NCBI RefSeq assembly: GCF_020169335.1
Contig: NZ_JAIEZN010000001.1
Coordinates: 248,001-312,000 of the forward strand
Length of the DNA stretch: 64,000 bases
Reading direction: 5' to 3'
Source of the DNA: Devosia aquimaris
GTDB lineage: Bacteria > Pseudomonadota > Alphaproteobacteria > Rhizobiales > Devosiaceae
Every line of letters starts with the position of its first letter. The stretch's first letter is position 1. The translations under genes were made by a program, and so were the position numbers. This document shows positions 45,527-54,793 of this stretch, piece after piece. The notes below the pieces were generated by a model. The model saw only the letters and a program-made list of their open reading frames with translations. It did not search any database and had not been told where the DNA came from.

Positions 45527-46494
45527 CGGGAAACCGCAGCTTCAATGGTCCGCAATTCGCGCGGAATGTTGAAGGCGATATTTTCCTTGGCCGTAACCCG
45601 GGCCTCGACCTTGATGTCATAGCGCTGGGCAAAGGCCTCGATGACCTCGTCCACCAGCTGCTCGGGCGCGGACGCGCCAGCCGACACGCCCAGGCTGCGA
45701 ATGCCCTCGAACCGCGACCAGTCGATCTCGGACGCGCGGTCCACGAGCATAGAGACCTTGCAGCCGGCACGCTCCGCGACTTCGACGAGGCGCAGCGAGT
45801 TGGACGAATTGGGCGAACCCACGACAATCATGGCATCCACCTCCGGCGCGACGGCCTTGATGGCCTCCTGCCGATTGGTGGTGGCGTAGCAGATGTCTTC
45901 CTTGTGCGGGCCATTGATGGCCGGAAAGCGCGCCTTGAGCGCGGCAACGATCTCGCGGGTATCGTCGACCGAGAGCGTTGTCTGGGTGACGAAGGCCAGG
46001 GTCTGCGGATCCTTCGGCTCGAAGCGCTCGGCATCGGCCACGGTCTCGATCAGGGTGATGGCACCGGCCGGCAACTGGCCCATGGTGCCCACCACTTCGG
46101 GATGGCCCTTGTGGCCGATCAGCACGATTTCGTGACCTTCGGCAAAATGCCGCTGCGCCTCGACATGCACCTTGCTGACCAGCGGGCAGGTGGCATCGAG
46201 GAAGAACATGTTGCGGCTCTTGGCATCGGCCGGCACCGATTTGGGCACGCCATGGGCGGAGAACACCACCGGCGCGTCCGTCTCGGGGATCTCGCTGAGC
46301 TCCTCGACGAACACCGCGCCCTTCTCGCGCAGGCCATCGACCACATATTTGTTGTGCACGATGGCGTGACGCACATAGACCGGCGCCCCGTATTTTTCGA
46401 GCGCCAGCTCGACGATCTGGATGGCTCGGTCGACCCCCGCGCAAAATCCGCGTGGGGCACAGAGCAGAATGTCTAGGTGTGGCCGCTTTTCCAT
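45523..46494 (-). CDS. ispH: 4-hydroxy-3-methylbut-2-enyl diphosphate reductase
   Basis: Last step of the MEP pathway, giving isopentenyl and dimethylallyl diphosphate. The 323-aa 4Fe-4S enzyme has [13 protein letters not shown] (first cluster cysteine), [13 protein letters not shown] (second), [12 protein letters not shown] and [15 protein letters not shown]. The expected histidines and glutamate are present ([21 protein letters not shown]). First gene of the minus-strand operon, divergent from the PPDK-like gene. Confidence 0.97.
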   Translation of the reverse strand: MEKRPHLDILLCAPRGFCAGVDRAIQIVELALEKYGAPVYVRHAIVHNKYVVDGLREKGAVFVEELSEIPETDAPVVFSAHGVPKSVPADAKSRNMFFLDATCPLVSKVHVEAQRHFAEGHEIVLIGHKGHPEVVGTMGQLPAGAITLIETVADAERFEPKDPQTLAFVTQTTLSVDDTREIVAALKARFPAINGPHKEDICYATTNRQEAIKAVAPEVDAMIVVGSPNSSNSLRLVEVAERAGCKVSMLVDRASEIDWSRFEGIRSLGVSAGASAPEQLVDEVIEAFAQRYDIKVEARVTAKENIAFNIPRELRTIEAAVSR

Positions 46495-46608
46495 AGCAGA
46501 TCAGATGCTTTCGACAGCCCGGCAAGTCAAGTCTTGTTGCAGCCGCCATGCCGCACGGGCATTATGCGGCCAAGGGACAAGGCTTCAAGCAGCAGACAGG
46601 GACAAAGT

Positions 46609-48891
46609 GTGAGTGTGGCGCAGGAAATGTTCGCGATTGCCCCGGCCATGGGGAAGGCGAACCTGTCCGCCAGCCAGCTCAAGCTGCTCAGCGGCAAGGC
46701 GCGCTGGATCTTCCGTGTCGGCGATGCCGGATTTCCCACCGTTCCCACCATCGTGTTGACCCGCGCCGCCTGGGACGAGCTGCAGGGTGAGCGCAGCCGC
46801 AGGGAAATCCGCCTGCGCACCCATTGGGTGGCCTGCCTGTTCAAGCTCGTCGGCAAGGATGGCGTGCCGCCCCCGCTGGTGGTGCGAACCTCGGCGGCTA
46901 TGCACAATGGCGGGTTGATGCCGGCCAAGCTGGGCATTTCTGCCCCCGCCAATCCCGAAGATTCGGTCGACCCCAGCCGGCCGCTCGCCAAGGCGATCAA
47001 GAATGCCTTTGACAGCTATGGCTTCGGCCAGGGCTGGACCGGCCGGCAGGACGAGGATCGCGGCAAGCAGATCGTGCTGGTGCAGGCCCAGGCCGAGGGC
47101 GAGATCGAGCAGTTTCTCACCCGCAATGGCACGACGGGCAGCATGGGTCCGGCCCCCATGGGCAGCAGCCCTCTGCCGGCGCTGCCGGAGTCCATTGCCG
47201 CACTGGTGACCCTGGTCGATGCCAAGGCCGGCCAGCACATGGCCTGTTCGGTGGCCGTGCGGCGCGGACAGGTGCAGTTTCTCTCCGCGCGCCCCTATCA
47301 GGCCTCGCCTGCCGCCGAGCTTGAGGCGGCTGTCGATCGCGTCAATCGCAAGGTGTGGTCGGCGCACAATGCCGTCACCCGCGTCGACCCCTCCCGGCTG
47401 GCGCAACTGCTGCATCCCCGGCTCAAATCCACAGAGGGCAACGCCCCCATCGCCACCGGCCTGGGCGTTTCGCCCGGCGCAGCCAGCGGCATTATCGTCT
47501 TCAACCCTGAGGACGCGGCACGCATGCGCGCGCGTGGCAAGCACTGCATTCTCGTCGTCAACGAAACCGGCCCCGCCGACATGGAGGGCATGAAGGCGGC
47601 TACCGGCATCCTGACTGCCCGTGGCGGCATGTCCAGCCACGCCGGCGTCATTGCCCGCATCACCGGCAAGCCCTGCGTGGCCGGCGTGCGCACCCTATCG
47701 GTCGATAGCGCCGAAATGGTGTGTCGCATTGGCGATCGCGAGTTCCGCACCGGCGACCGCATGACGATCGACGGCACTGACGGTCGCGTCTATGCCGGCA
47801 CGCTCCCCTTGGCGCAGCCCCATATCGGCGGGGCCATCGGCACGCTGCTGGGCTGGTCCGACGCCACGCGCAAGATCGCCGTCCGCACCAATGCCGAGAC
47901 GGTGGAATCGGCCAATACGGCGCTCAGCTTTGGCGCCGAGGGCATTGGCCTGGCACGCAGCGAACACATGTTCTTTTCGCCCGAACGCATGGTGGCGCTG
48001 CGCCGCATGATCCTGTCGGAAGACGAGGACGACCGCAGCCGCGCCGTCGATGGTCTGGTCGATTTCCAGACCGGGGATTATTCGGCGCTGTTCTCGGCCA
48101 TGAAGGGGCTGCCGGTCACGGTGCGCCTGTTCGACCCGCCGTTGCACGAATTCCTGCCGCGCACCGACGAGGATATCGAGGAGACCGCCGCGTCGCTGGG
48201 CCTGGCCGTACGCGCGCTGCGCCAGCGGCTCGACCGCATTGCCGAGGTCAATCCCATGCTGGGGCACCGCGGCGTCCGCCTCGCCATCACCTATCCCGAA
48301 ATTCTGTCCATGCAGATGCAGGCCATCATGGCCGGCGTGCGCGCGGCCAGCGAGCGACAGGACGAGCCCGTGGCGGTCGAGGTCATGGTGCCGTTTGTCT
48401 CCACCGCCAGCGAAGTGGCCTTTGTGCGCGAGCGCATGAACACCATCGCCGCCAATTCGGGGCTCTTGCGTTCCGAAAAGGTCAAGCTGGCCTTCGGCAC
48501 CATGATCGAGCTGCCCCGCGCCTGTCTGCGGGCCGGGGATATCGCCAATATGGTCGACTTCTTCTCCTTCGGGACGAACGACCTGACCCAGACCACCTTC
48601 GGCATCTCGCGCGACGATGCGCCGACATTCCTGGCCGCCTATCAGCGCAAGGGCATCTACGAGCGCGATCCCTTCGTCACAATTGACGAAAAGGGCGTTG
48701 GCGAGCTGATTTCCATTGCCATCCAGCGGGGTAGGGCGGCCAATCCCCGCCTCAAGATCGGCATCTGCGGCGAACATGCGGGCGACCCCGCCTCGCTCAA
48801 GTTCTTCTCGGGTCTCGGCGTCGACTATGTCAGCTGCTCGCCCTATCGCGTGCCGGTGGCGCGGCTGACACTGGCACAGGCCTCGGCTTAA
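46609..48891 (+). CDS. PPDK-like PEP-utilising protein with reduced nucleotide-binding domain
   Basis: 760 aa from the GTG start (AGGGA just upstream). The phosphohistidine domain has ILTARGGMSSHAGVIARITG with His-344. The C-terminal PEP/pyruvate barrel is complete: GIGLARSEHMFF, FGTNDLTQTTFGISRDD and ICGEHAGDPASLKFFSGLG with its catalytic cysteine. All match pyruvate phosphate dikinase. The N-terminal part before the His domain is about 110 residues shorter than in PPDK, keeps only a vestige of the ATP-grasp (VVRTSAAMHNGGLMPAKLGI) and lacks PPDK's later nucleotide motifs. Possibly regulatory or using another phosphoryl source. Longer N-terminal frames to 46477 are unlikely. Confidence 0.85.
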   Translation: MSVAQEMFAIAPAMGKANLSASQLKLLSGKARWIFRVGDAGFPTVPTIVLTRAAWDELQGERSRREIRLRTHWVACLFKLVGKDGVPPPLVVRTSAAMHNGGLMPAKLGISAPANPEDSVDPSRPLAKAIKNAFDSYGFGQGWTGRQDEDRGKQIVLVQAQAEGEIEQFLTRNGTTGSMGPAPMGSSPLPALPESIAALVTLVDAKAGQHMACSVAVRRGQVQFLSARPYQASPAAELEAAVDRVNRKVWSAHNAVTRVDPSRLAQLLHPRLKSTEGNAPIATGLGVSPGAASGIIVFNPEDAARMRARGKHCILVVNETGPADMEGMKAATGILTARGGMSSHAGVIARITGKPCVAGVRTLSVDSAEMVCRIGDREFRTGDRMTIDGTDGRVYAGTLPLAQPHIGGAIGTLLGWSDATRKIAVRTNAETVESANTALSFGAEGIGLARSEHMFFSPERMVALRRMILSEDEDDRSRAVDGLVDFQTGDYSALFSAMKGLPVTVRLFDPPLHEFLPRTDEDIEETAASLGLAVRALRQRLDRIAEVNPMLGHRGVRLAITYPEILSMQMQAIMAGVRAASERQDEPVAVEVMVPFVSTASEVAFVRERMNTIAANSGLLRSEKVKLAFGTMIELPRACLRAGDIANMVDFFSFGTNDLTQTTFGISRDDAPTFLAAYQRKGIYERDPFVTIDEKGVGELISIAIQRGRAANPRLKIGICGEHAGDPASLKFFSGLGVDYVSCSPYRVPVARLTLAQASA

Positions 48892-48964
48892 CTATTGCCG
48901 TCACACTCCCTATATGTTGTTCAACAGTCGGCCACGCCGACGCGAGGGAGAGGACAATACTGAC

Positions 48965-49522
48965 GTGAAGTTCCTGCCGGTTCTGGCCATGTTGCCGCTG
49001 TTCGCTGCGCCTGCCCCGCTCGCCTTTGCCCAGTCTCCTGTGTCCCAATGCACGGCCATTGCTGCCGATGCCGAACGGCTGGCCTGCTACGACGGCCTGT
49101 TCCGCAGCGAAACCATGGCCACAGAAGGCGTTTCGGCCGTGCTGCAGTCCGAGCAGCTCATTCCGGCGCGGCCCAGCGGGCGGGCCCCCGCCACAATGAC
49201 CGTCACCTGCGCGGCAGACACGCTGACGGTGGCCTTCGGCTTTGCCAACAACACCATGTCCGCCCTGGGCCGGGATGCGGGCATCACGCTGCAGAATGAC
49301 CTTCAGGCCGCCCGGAGCCGCACCCTCTCGGTCAATGCCGACAACACGGCCGTGGTGATCGACAACAGCCGCGATGCCGCGACGTTTCTGGACGGGCTGG
49401 CGGGGGTCACCAATCTCACCGCCCGCGTGACCCCGGCCAATTCACGCTCCCTGTCGGTTCGCTTCCGCGTCGACAGCTTCCTGCCCGAAATCGCGCGCAT
49501 TCGGGCTGCCTGCGACCGCTGA
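48965..49522 (+). CDS. Secreted protein with RLxCYD motif
   Basis: The 185-aa product starts at GTG after GGAGAGGACAATACTGAC. Signal peptide FLPVLAMLPLFAAPAPLAFA is followed by CTAIAADAERLACYDGLF, a short cysteine motif seen in many alphaproteobacterial periplasmic proteins and in VasI/TagO-like proteins. No type VI secretion gene is nearby, so that name is not applied. The rest is a beta-rich domain with two further cysteines (VTCAAD, IRAACDR). Confidence 0.72.
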   Translation: MKFLPVLAMLPLFAAPAPLAFAQSPVSQCTAIAADAERLACYDGLFRSETMATEGVSAVLQSEQLIPARPSGRAPATMTVTCAADTLTVAFGFANNTMSALGRDAGITLQNDLQAARSRTLSVNADNTAVVIDNSRDAATFLDGLAGVTNLTARVTPANSRSLSVRFRVDSFLPEIARIRAACDR

Positions 49523-49699
49523 CCTTTCACAATGCGGTGAGTCCATCGCCCGCCCAGCCTGCGCCATGCTTCGTCCATGGGCTGGCCGCAAACCCCGTTT
49601 ACCCGCTGCTAACCCTAATAAGACATCATTCCGAACGTCGGCATTTTAGCGTCACTTTCGCCGATCAGTAGTTTTGTTGCGTTGTGTTGAGTAGCGTTG

Positions 49700-50761
49700 A
49701 TGGTCTTTTCCCCCCTGCCGGCGGCGCGCAAGCGCCCGGCCAGAGCGGCTCGCGGTGGTCATGCCTTTACCCGGGCCTGTGGCGTGATCATCATGGGCGC
49801 GCTCAGCTACGGCGCATTGACCGGCGGCGCCTTTGGCCCGGCGTCCGAGCTGGCCGAAGTGCTGCCACCCCAGACCCAACTCGTCAGCGCCAGCCTGTCG
49901 TTCTCCGGTGTTGATCCCGTCATCACCGGCTCTGTTGGCCAATTGTTCAACACCGCCATGTTCACCGGCCCAAATCGGGCCGAAAAGACCGACCGCCATC
50001 GCCGCCCGGTCGACGCGCTGGCCATCTCGCGCAGCTTTGAGGAAGTGCGCGTGCGCCTGGCCTCGCTGCGCCAGGGACCAGGCGAAACATCCGGCCTCGA
50101 CCAGACCCGCATCGCCGACGTCGACATCCCGGCCACCGGCGACGTCGAAATCGGTCCGCGCATGTCGCTGGCCGCCATCGACCCCTCGGCGCTCGGCGCC
50201 GGCTCGGCCGCAGCGCTCGACGCCATCGCCGGCATCGCGCCCGAGGCCGTCACGCCCGTTCCGGTAATGGCATCGGCCCAGCTGGCCTATGCTCGCGAAA
50301 CCGCGCCCGTCACTGGCGGATTTGCCACGGGCCAGGCCATCGAGACGTCGGAAAAGGAACTCTGGTGCCTCGCCACCGCGATCTATTTCGAGGCGCGCGG
50401 CGAAAGCTATCGCGGCCAGGTTGCCGTGGCCCAGGTGGTGCAGAACCGGGTCAAGGATCGCCGCTACCCCGGCACGATTTGCGGCGTGGTGTTCCAGAAC
50501 CAGAACAAGCGCAACGCCTGCCAGTTCTCCTTTGCCTGCGACGGCATCCCCGAATATGTCAACGACAGCACGGCCTGGGCGCAGGCGCAGGATATTGCCA
50601 AGCGCTTCACCGATGGCCAGCTCTACCTGACCGAAGTGGGCGACGCGACGCACTACCACGCCACTTATGTCCGGCCGGACTGGGCGCCGCGCATGACCAA
50701 GGTCACCCAGATCGGGCTGCACGTCTTCTACAAGTTCAAGCGCGGCTGGCTGTTTGGCTGA
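49700..50761 (+). CDS. Cell wall hydrolase, SleB type
   Basis: The 353-aa exported protein has an N-terminal basic, hydrophobic segment (ACGVIIMGALSYGALTGG), a long variable linker and a C-terminal Hydrolase_2/SleB domain. Catalytic-glutamate region ELWCLATAIYFEARGES (about residues 218-234), then VAVAQVVQNRVKDRRYPGT and CQFSFACDG with two cysteines. Probably a lytic transglycosylase or amidase acting on peptidoglycan. TTGATG gives two adjacent starts; the ATG is used. Convergent with and abutting the next gene (TGATCA). Confidence 0.9.
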   Translation: MVFSPLPAARKRPARAARGGHAFTRACGVIIMGALSYGALTGGAFGPASELAEVLPPQTQLVSASLSFSGVDPVITGSVGQLFNTAMFTGPNRAEKTDRHRRPVDALAISRSFEEVRVRLASLRQGPGETSGLDQTRIADVDIPATGDVEIGPRMSLAAIDPSALGAGSAAALDAIAGIAPEAVTPVPVMASAQLAYARETAPVTGGFATGQAIETSEKELWCLATAIYFEARGESYRGQVAVAQVVQNRVKDRRYPGTICGVVFQNQNKRNACQFSFACDGIPEYVNDSTAWAQAQDIAKRFTDGQLYLTEVGDATHYHATYVRPDWAPRMTKVTQIGLHVFYKFKRGWLFG

Positions 50762-51283
50762 TCAGCAGACGAAATAGCCGGGGCCGGAGATACAGGTCGT
50801 GCCGCCATAGGTGCTGACGCGCGTATTGCCCTGGCGATAGGACATGTACGAGTTCCCCTGGCGGCTGGAGAAGGACGACCAGCCCCTGCCGTTCCAGCTA
50901 TAGAATACATTGCTGAACCAGAAGGGGGATAACTCTTCCACGTCGATGCCGGGATACTGCACATTGGGCGAGAACATCGCGTCGCTCGAATAGGTGCCGG
51001 TGGCCGTGGTGGTGATGGTCACATAGCTCACCCGGCCGCCCTCGATTTTCTTGACCGTCTGGGTAGTTAGCGGTTCCTGCGAGACGCCGGCATCTGCCGT
51101 CACCGCATAGGTGCGACCCTCGAACCGGACCAGCTTGGACGTGTCAAAGCCCGGTGCAACGACCTGCGGCGCCTCGTCGGCAAACACTTCCAGCACCGCA
51201 CCCGGACCGGTCGCGGCGAGAGCTGTGGCGCTGATGGCGCCCAGGAACATCCCAAGCAGAATGCGGCGGTCTGGCAGGCCCAT
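50762..51283 (-). CDS. Secreted hypothetical protein
   Basis: The 173-aa product has an N-terminal hydrophobic signal (ILLGMFLGAISATALAATG). The mature part is rich in Ser, Gly, Tyr and Trp (FYSWNGRGWSSFSSRQGNSY), with a C-terminal cysteine pair (TTCISGPGYFVC). No family recognised. Stop codons of this gene and the SleB gene touch head to head. Confidence 0.68.
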   Translation of the reverse strand: MGLPDRRILLGMFLGAISATALAATGPGAVLEVFADEAPQVVAPGFDTSKLVRFEGRTYAVTADAGVSQEPLTTQTVKKIEGGRVSYVTITTTATGTYSSDAMFSPNVQYPGIDVEELSPFWFSNVFYSWNGRGWSSFSSRQGNSYMSYRQGNTRVSTYGGTTCISGPGYFVC

Positions 51284-51310
51284 GATGTCCGTCCCGAAAT
51301 GAAGCGGTGT

Positions 51311-51350
51311 CGCTGGTTGGCATTAAGGTTTCAGAAACCATATGCCAGCG
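51311..51350. repeat. Extended imperfect hairpin
   Basis: GGTTTC-A-GAAACC is nested within CGCTGG...GCAT and ATGCCAGCG arms, giving a long bulged stem. It lies between the HD phosphohydrolase stop and the secreted-protein start on the same strand. It may be a transcript-end structure or an operator. No U-tract. Confidence 0.45.
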
Positions 51351-51407
51351 CGCAGCGCAAAGTTCATCATTCGGTAAGGTTAATTTGAACAGGCCAAAGG
51401 ACTGTCG

Positions 51408-52010
51408 CTAAACAGAGATTTCCGTGAAAGCGGCCACGAAGCGGTCATGCGCCTCGCGTGTCGGCCAGGGACGGATCAGCCGGTCGAAGGCATCGACGTC
51501 AAAGGCCGGCAGACTGGGGGCGCCGAAGAATTTCCGGGCCTCGCTGTCCTCGAATCCGGCCAGGTGGATAGCTTCGAAGAAGGCCGCTTCGCGGTCGGCC
51601 TTCTTGACCAGCTTGGCCAGCGCTGCCGGCATGCTGGCGGGCAGGGAAAAGCGCAGGTAAATCGCTGACAGAAGACGATTTTCCACGTCCTTGTAATTGC
51701 CGCCCATGGCCGCCTTGAAGGGGGAGATAATGTCGCCCATCACATATTCGGGCGCGTCATGCAGCAGCGCCTGCAATTGCGCCACCGGCGTGGCATCGGG
51801 GTTGGCGGCACGGAACAGTTCGAGCACCAAAACCGAATGCTGCGCGACGGAAAAGGGATAATCGCCAAAGGTTTGGCCATTCCAGCGGGCCACGCGGGCA
51901 AGGCCATGGGCGATATCGGGCAGTTCCACATCGAGCGGGGAGGGGTCCAGAATATCAAGCCTGCGGCCCGACAACATGCGTTGCCATGCCCTGTCGTTCT
52001 GGCGTGCCAT
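51408..52010 (-). CDS. HD-domain 5'-nucleotidase/phosphohydrolase (YfbR-like)
   Basis: The 200-aa product has metal-binding HD motifs: first His in YPFSVAQHSVLV, the HD pair in LQALLHDAPEYVMGDI and a later aspartate in VKKADREAAFFE. This YfbR-like pattern suggests a deoxynucleoside 5'-monophosphatase. The frame opens with GTG at 52040; the ATG giving MARQNDRAWQRML, with GGGG five bases before it, is preferred. Confidence 0.85.
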   Translation of the reverse strand: MARQNDRAWQRMLSGRRLDILDPSPLDVELPDIAHGLARVARWNGQTFGDYPFSVAQHSVLVLELFRAANPDATPVAQLQALLHDAPEYVMGDIISPFKAAMGGNYKDVENRLLSAIYLRFSLPASMPAALAKLVKKADREAAFFEAIHLAGFEDSEARKFFGAPSLPAFDVDAFDRLIRPWPTREAHDRFVAAFTEISV

Positions 52011-52080
52011 TTTGCCCCAAAGTGCTGTCGTTGTGATCACCCGAACCGTAGCGCTTCGTCACGCGATTCGACAGGCGCGC

Positions 52081-52920
52081 TCAATCCTCGGCGCTGGCCT
52101 CGCCAAAAGCATAGCTGGCCCAGGTGGGCAGGTTGATCGCGACAGGCTGACCGCCGACCGTGACGGCGGAGGGATCGGTGATGCGGTCAAGCCGGACGAT
52201 GGCCACCGCCATGCCATCGACGACCTGGCCAATGGTGCCGGCTTCACGCTCGCCGGCCAGAACGGGTGTGCCGGCGGGGGCAGTGACGCCACGCACCACC
52301 ACCGGACGACGCCGCGCGGTGCCACGATGTTTCATCCGGCTGACGACCTCCTGGCCGACATAGCAGCCCTTGGCGAAGTCGATGCCATCGAGAATATCGA
52401 GGCCGATATCATGCGCGAAGGCGTCATTGGCGGGGAAATCATTGCCTTGATGCGCGATGCCGGCGGCGATGCGCGCGGACTGGTAGGCGGCGTCGGACTG
52501 CACCCAGTCCGCCGTGGCCTCGACCGGGGCGATGACGCGGAAGCCGATCGCCTGCGGACCCAGGCGATCGCTGTGATGGATCAGGCCAGGCGTCGCGTCC
52601 GGCGCAAAGCCGACGCGATGGGTTTCGCGCAGATCGTCGATCACCACCTGGGCGCGCAGGCGATACATCTTCATGCGCTTGAAAAAATCGTCGGCGACCG
52701 ACTGGTGGACATCAAGCCAGATGCCGTCCGGCGCATGGCCAGCCAGGCCCTCGGCGAGGATCTTGCCCTGCGGCGACAGCAGCGCCCAGGCAGCCGCGGC
52801 TTCGCCCGCGCCATCGCCGGCCGCCGGAATATGACCGGTCACCACATCGTTGAGCAGCTTGTGCGCGTCCGGGCCCGAAAAGCGGAAGAGGGCACGGTCG
52901 GCACGCAGATGGATGGTCAT
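52081..52920 (-). CDS. ygfZ: YgfZ/GcvT folate-binding protein (FeS-cluster repair type)
   Basis: Tetrahydrofolate-binding GcvT-like protein that helps maintain certain 4Fe-4S enzymes. The 279-aa product has the family hallmark FAKGCYVGQEVVSRMKHRG (KGCYxGQE) near residue 195 and a C-terminal barrel (GTIGQVVDGMAVAIVRLD). Two in-frame ATGs, 15 bases apart, are each preceded by a nearly identical AGGCAGCGACC sequence, so start choice is ambiguous (52935 is the alternative). Divergent from dihydroorotase. Confidence 0.9.
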   Translation of the reverse strand: MTIHLRADRALFRFSGPDAHKLLNDVVTGHIPAAGDGAGEAAAAWALLSPQGKILAEGLAGHAPDGIWLDVHQSVADDFFKRMKMYRLRAQVVIDDLRETHRVGFAPDATPGLIHHSDRLGPQAIGFRVIAPVEATADWVQSDAAYQSARIAAGIAHQGNDFPANDAFAHDIGLDILDGIDFAKGCYVGQEVVSRMKHRGTARRRPVVVRGVTAPAGTPVLAGEREAGTIGQVVDGMAVAIVRLDRITDPSAVTVGGQPVAINLPTWASYAFGEASAED

Positions 52921-52989
52921 GGTCGCTTGCCTCATGGTCGCTGCCTCCGCTAAACCGGCAGGGAACCAGGCATCGCGGGGACCACAGAC

Positions 52990-54324
52990 ATGGCGCAGTA
53001 CGACACCATTTTCAAGAACGCCACGCTGGTCAACCATGATGGCCAGCGCCTCGCCGATGTGGCGGTGCGCAATGGCCGTATTGCCGCCATCGGCAACCTC
53101 GGCCATGCCGCGGCGACCGAAATTGTCGACTGCGCGGGCCTCCATATCCTACCAGGCGTCATCGACACCCAGGTGCATTTCCGCGAGCCGGGCCTGACGC
53201 ACAAGGAAGACCTCGAATCGGGTTCGCTCTCGGCCGTCATGGGCGGGGTGACGGGCGTGTTCGAAATGCCCAATACCAATCCGCTGACTACTAGCCGCGA
53301 GACCTTCGAGGCCAAGATCGCCGCTGGCACCAACCGCATGCATTGCGACTTCGCCTTCTATATCGGCGGCACGCATGAGAACGTCGGCGAGCTGCCGGTG
53401 CTGGAAAAGCTCCCTGGCTGCGCCGGCGTCAAGGTGTTCATGGGCTCGTCCACCGGCTCGCTGCTGGTGCCCGACGATGATGGTGTCGAAGCCATCCTGC
53501 GCGCCATTTCCCGCCGCGCCGCCTTCCACTCCGAGGACGAATATATGCTCGAGGAACGCAAGCATCTGCGCGTGGCGGGCGACCCATCGAGCCACCCGGT
53601 GTGGCGCTCGCCCGAGGTGGCGCTCAATTCCACCAAGCGCCTGGTGGGCCTGGCCCGCAAGACCGGCAAGCGCATTCATGTGCTGCATATCTCGACCGCC
53701 GAGGAAATGGTCTATCTGGCCGACCACAAGGACGTGGCCTCGGTCGAAGTGACGCCGCACCATTTGACGCTGGACGAAACCGCCTACACCCGCCTGGGCA
53801 CCTACGCCCAGATGAACCCGCCGGTGCGCGACAAGGCGCATCGCGAAGGCATCTGGGCGGGCGTCGCCAATGGCGTCGCCGATATCCTGGGCTCCGACCA
53901 TGCGCCGCACACGCGCGAGGAAAAGGACCATGCCTATCCCGCCAGCCACTCGGGCATGACGGGCGTGCAGACCCTGGTCCCCACCATGCTCGACCATGTC
54001 AACGCCGGGCGGCTGAGCCTTGAGCGCTTTGTCGACATGACCAGCCACGGCCCCAATCGCCTGTTCGGCATCGCCGGCAAGGGCCGCATCGCCGTGGGCT
54101 ATGACGCGGACCTCACCATCGTCGACCTCAAGCGCCGCGAAACCATCCGCAATGAGGACGTGAAAAGCCGCGCCGGCTGGACGCCCTATGACGGCGTGAC
54201 GGTCACCGGCTGGCCCGTCGGCACCATCGTGCGCGGCAAGACGGTGATGTGGCAGGGCGAACTGGTGACGCCATCGACGGGACAGCCCATGCGGTTTCTG
54301 GAGGCGCTGCCGCAGGTGGGGTAG
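52990..54324 (+). CDS. pyrC: Dihydroorotase
   Basis: Pyrimidine biosynthesis: cyclises N-carbamoyl-aspartate to dihydroorotate. The 444-aa amidohydrolase has metal ligands in IDTQVHFREPG, the carboxylated lysine in GVKVFMGSSTGSLLV, histidines in HVLHISTAEE and the catalytic aspartate in GSDHAPHTREEK. The last 16 codons (STGQPMRFLEALPQVG) appear to have been supplied by an integrated element: a second, diverged version of this end lies 1.7 kb downstream. Class I family; the pyrC/pyrX naming is not certain. Confidence 0.94.
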   Translation: MAQYDTIFKNATLVNHDGQRLADVAVRNGRIAAIGNLGHAAATEIVDCAGLHILPGVIDTQVHFREPGLTHKEDLESGSLSAVMGGVTGVFEMPNTNPLTTSRETFEAKIAAGTNRMHCDFAFYIGGTHENVGELPVLEKLPGCAGVKVFMGSSTGSLLVPDDDGVEAILRAISRRAAFHSEDEYMLEERKHLRVAGDPSSHPVWRSPEVALNSTKRLVGLARKTGKRIHVLHISTAEEMVYLADHKDVASVEVTPHHLTLDETAYTRLGTYAQMNPPVRDKAHREGIWAGVANGVADILGSDHAPHTREEKDHAYPASHSGMTGVQTLVPTMLDHVNAGRLSLERFVDMTSHGPNRLFGIAGKGRIAVGYDADLTIVDLKRRETIRNEDVKSRAGWTPYDGVTVTGWPVGTIVRGKTVMWQGELVTPSTGQPMRFLEALPQVG

Positions 54325-54721
54325 GGGCGGGAAGTTTGGCAGCTTCGGCGTAGGAATCGGTCTGCTCGCTTTAGCAGCGTCTCCCGGATAAGGCAGGCAT
54401 TGGTCGGTCGCCGAAGGCGGGACCGACGTGGTCATGCAGCAGAGAGGTAAATTCGCCACGCCCGCTCACAAAACTGGGCGTACTGCGATATATATAGGTG
54501 TGCGGAATCGACTAAACTAGAGTCAAGCCCGAAAATTCGTTAAGCACGAGTTAATTAGCGCTGGCTAAAGTCGGGATTTCTGCGCACATAGAAAGACCTG
54601 CGCGCTTCTTTGCCCGAAGCTGCAGGTCATAACCGCCGAAGGGGCGGATCAGTTCTTGGCTTGTTTCATCACACGATGACAGGTCGGTCAAGGCCCTTCG
54701 GCACTCAAATAGGAGATCGTG

Positions 54722-54793
54722 ATGCGAACTACCTACAATGTGAACCTGAAGGAACGAATGCCCTATGGCACAGTATGTACTGCAACTGTTTGA
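54722..54793 (+). CDS. Short leader ORF upstream of and overlapping the BRO-N gene
   Basis: Twenty-three codons (MRTTYNVNLKERMPYGTVC...) with TAGGAGATCGTG placing an excellent Shine-Dalgarno six bases before ATG. It runs through the start of the BRO-N gene in another frame and stops 29 bases inside it. The BRO-N ATG itself has only GAAGGAACG about 10 bases upstream. Translation of the leader could deliver ribosomes to the second start (coupling). Alternatively the peptide is a chance frame. Confidence 0.4.
   Translation: MRTTYNVNLKERMPYGTVCTATV

Noticed and set aside
48965..49522. Type VI secretion-associated protein (VasI/TagO)
   Set aside because: Only the short RLACYD cysteine motif matches and no T6SS gene is nearby, so it is left as a secreted protein.
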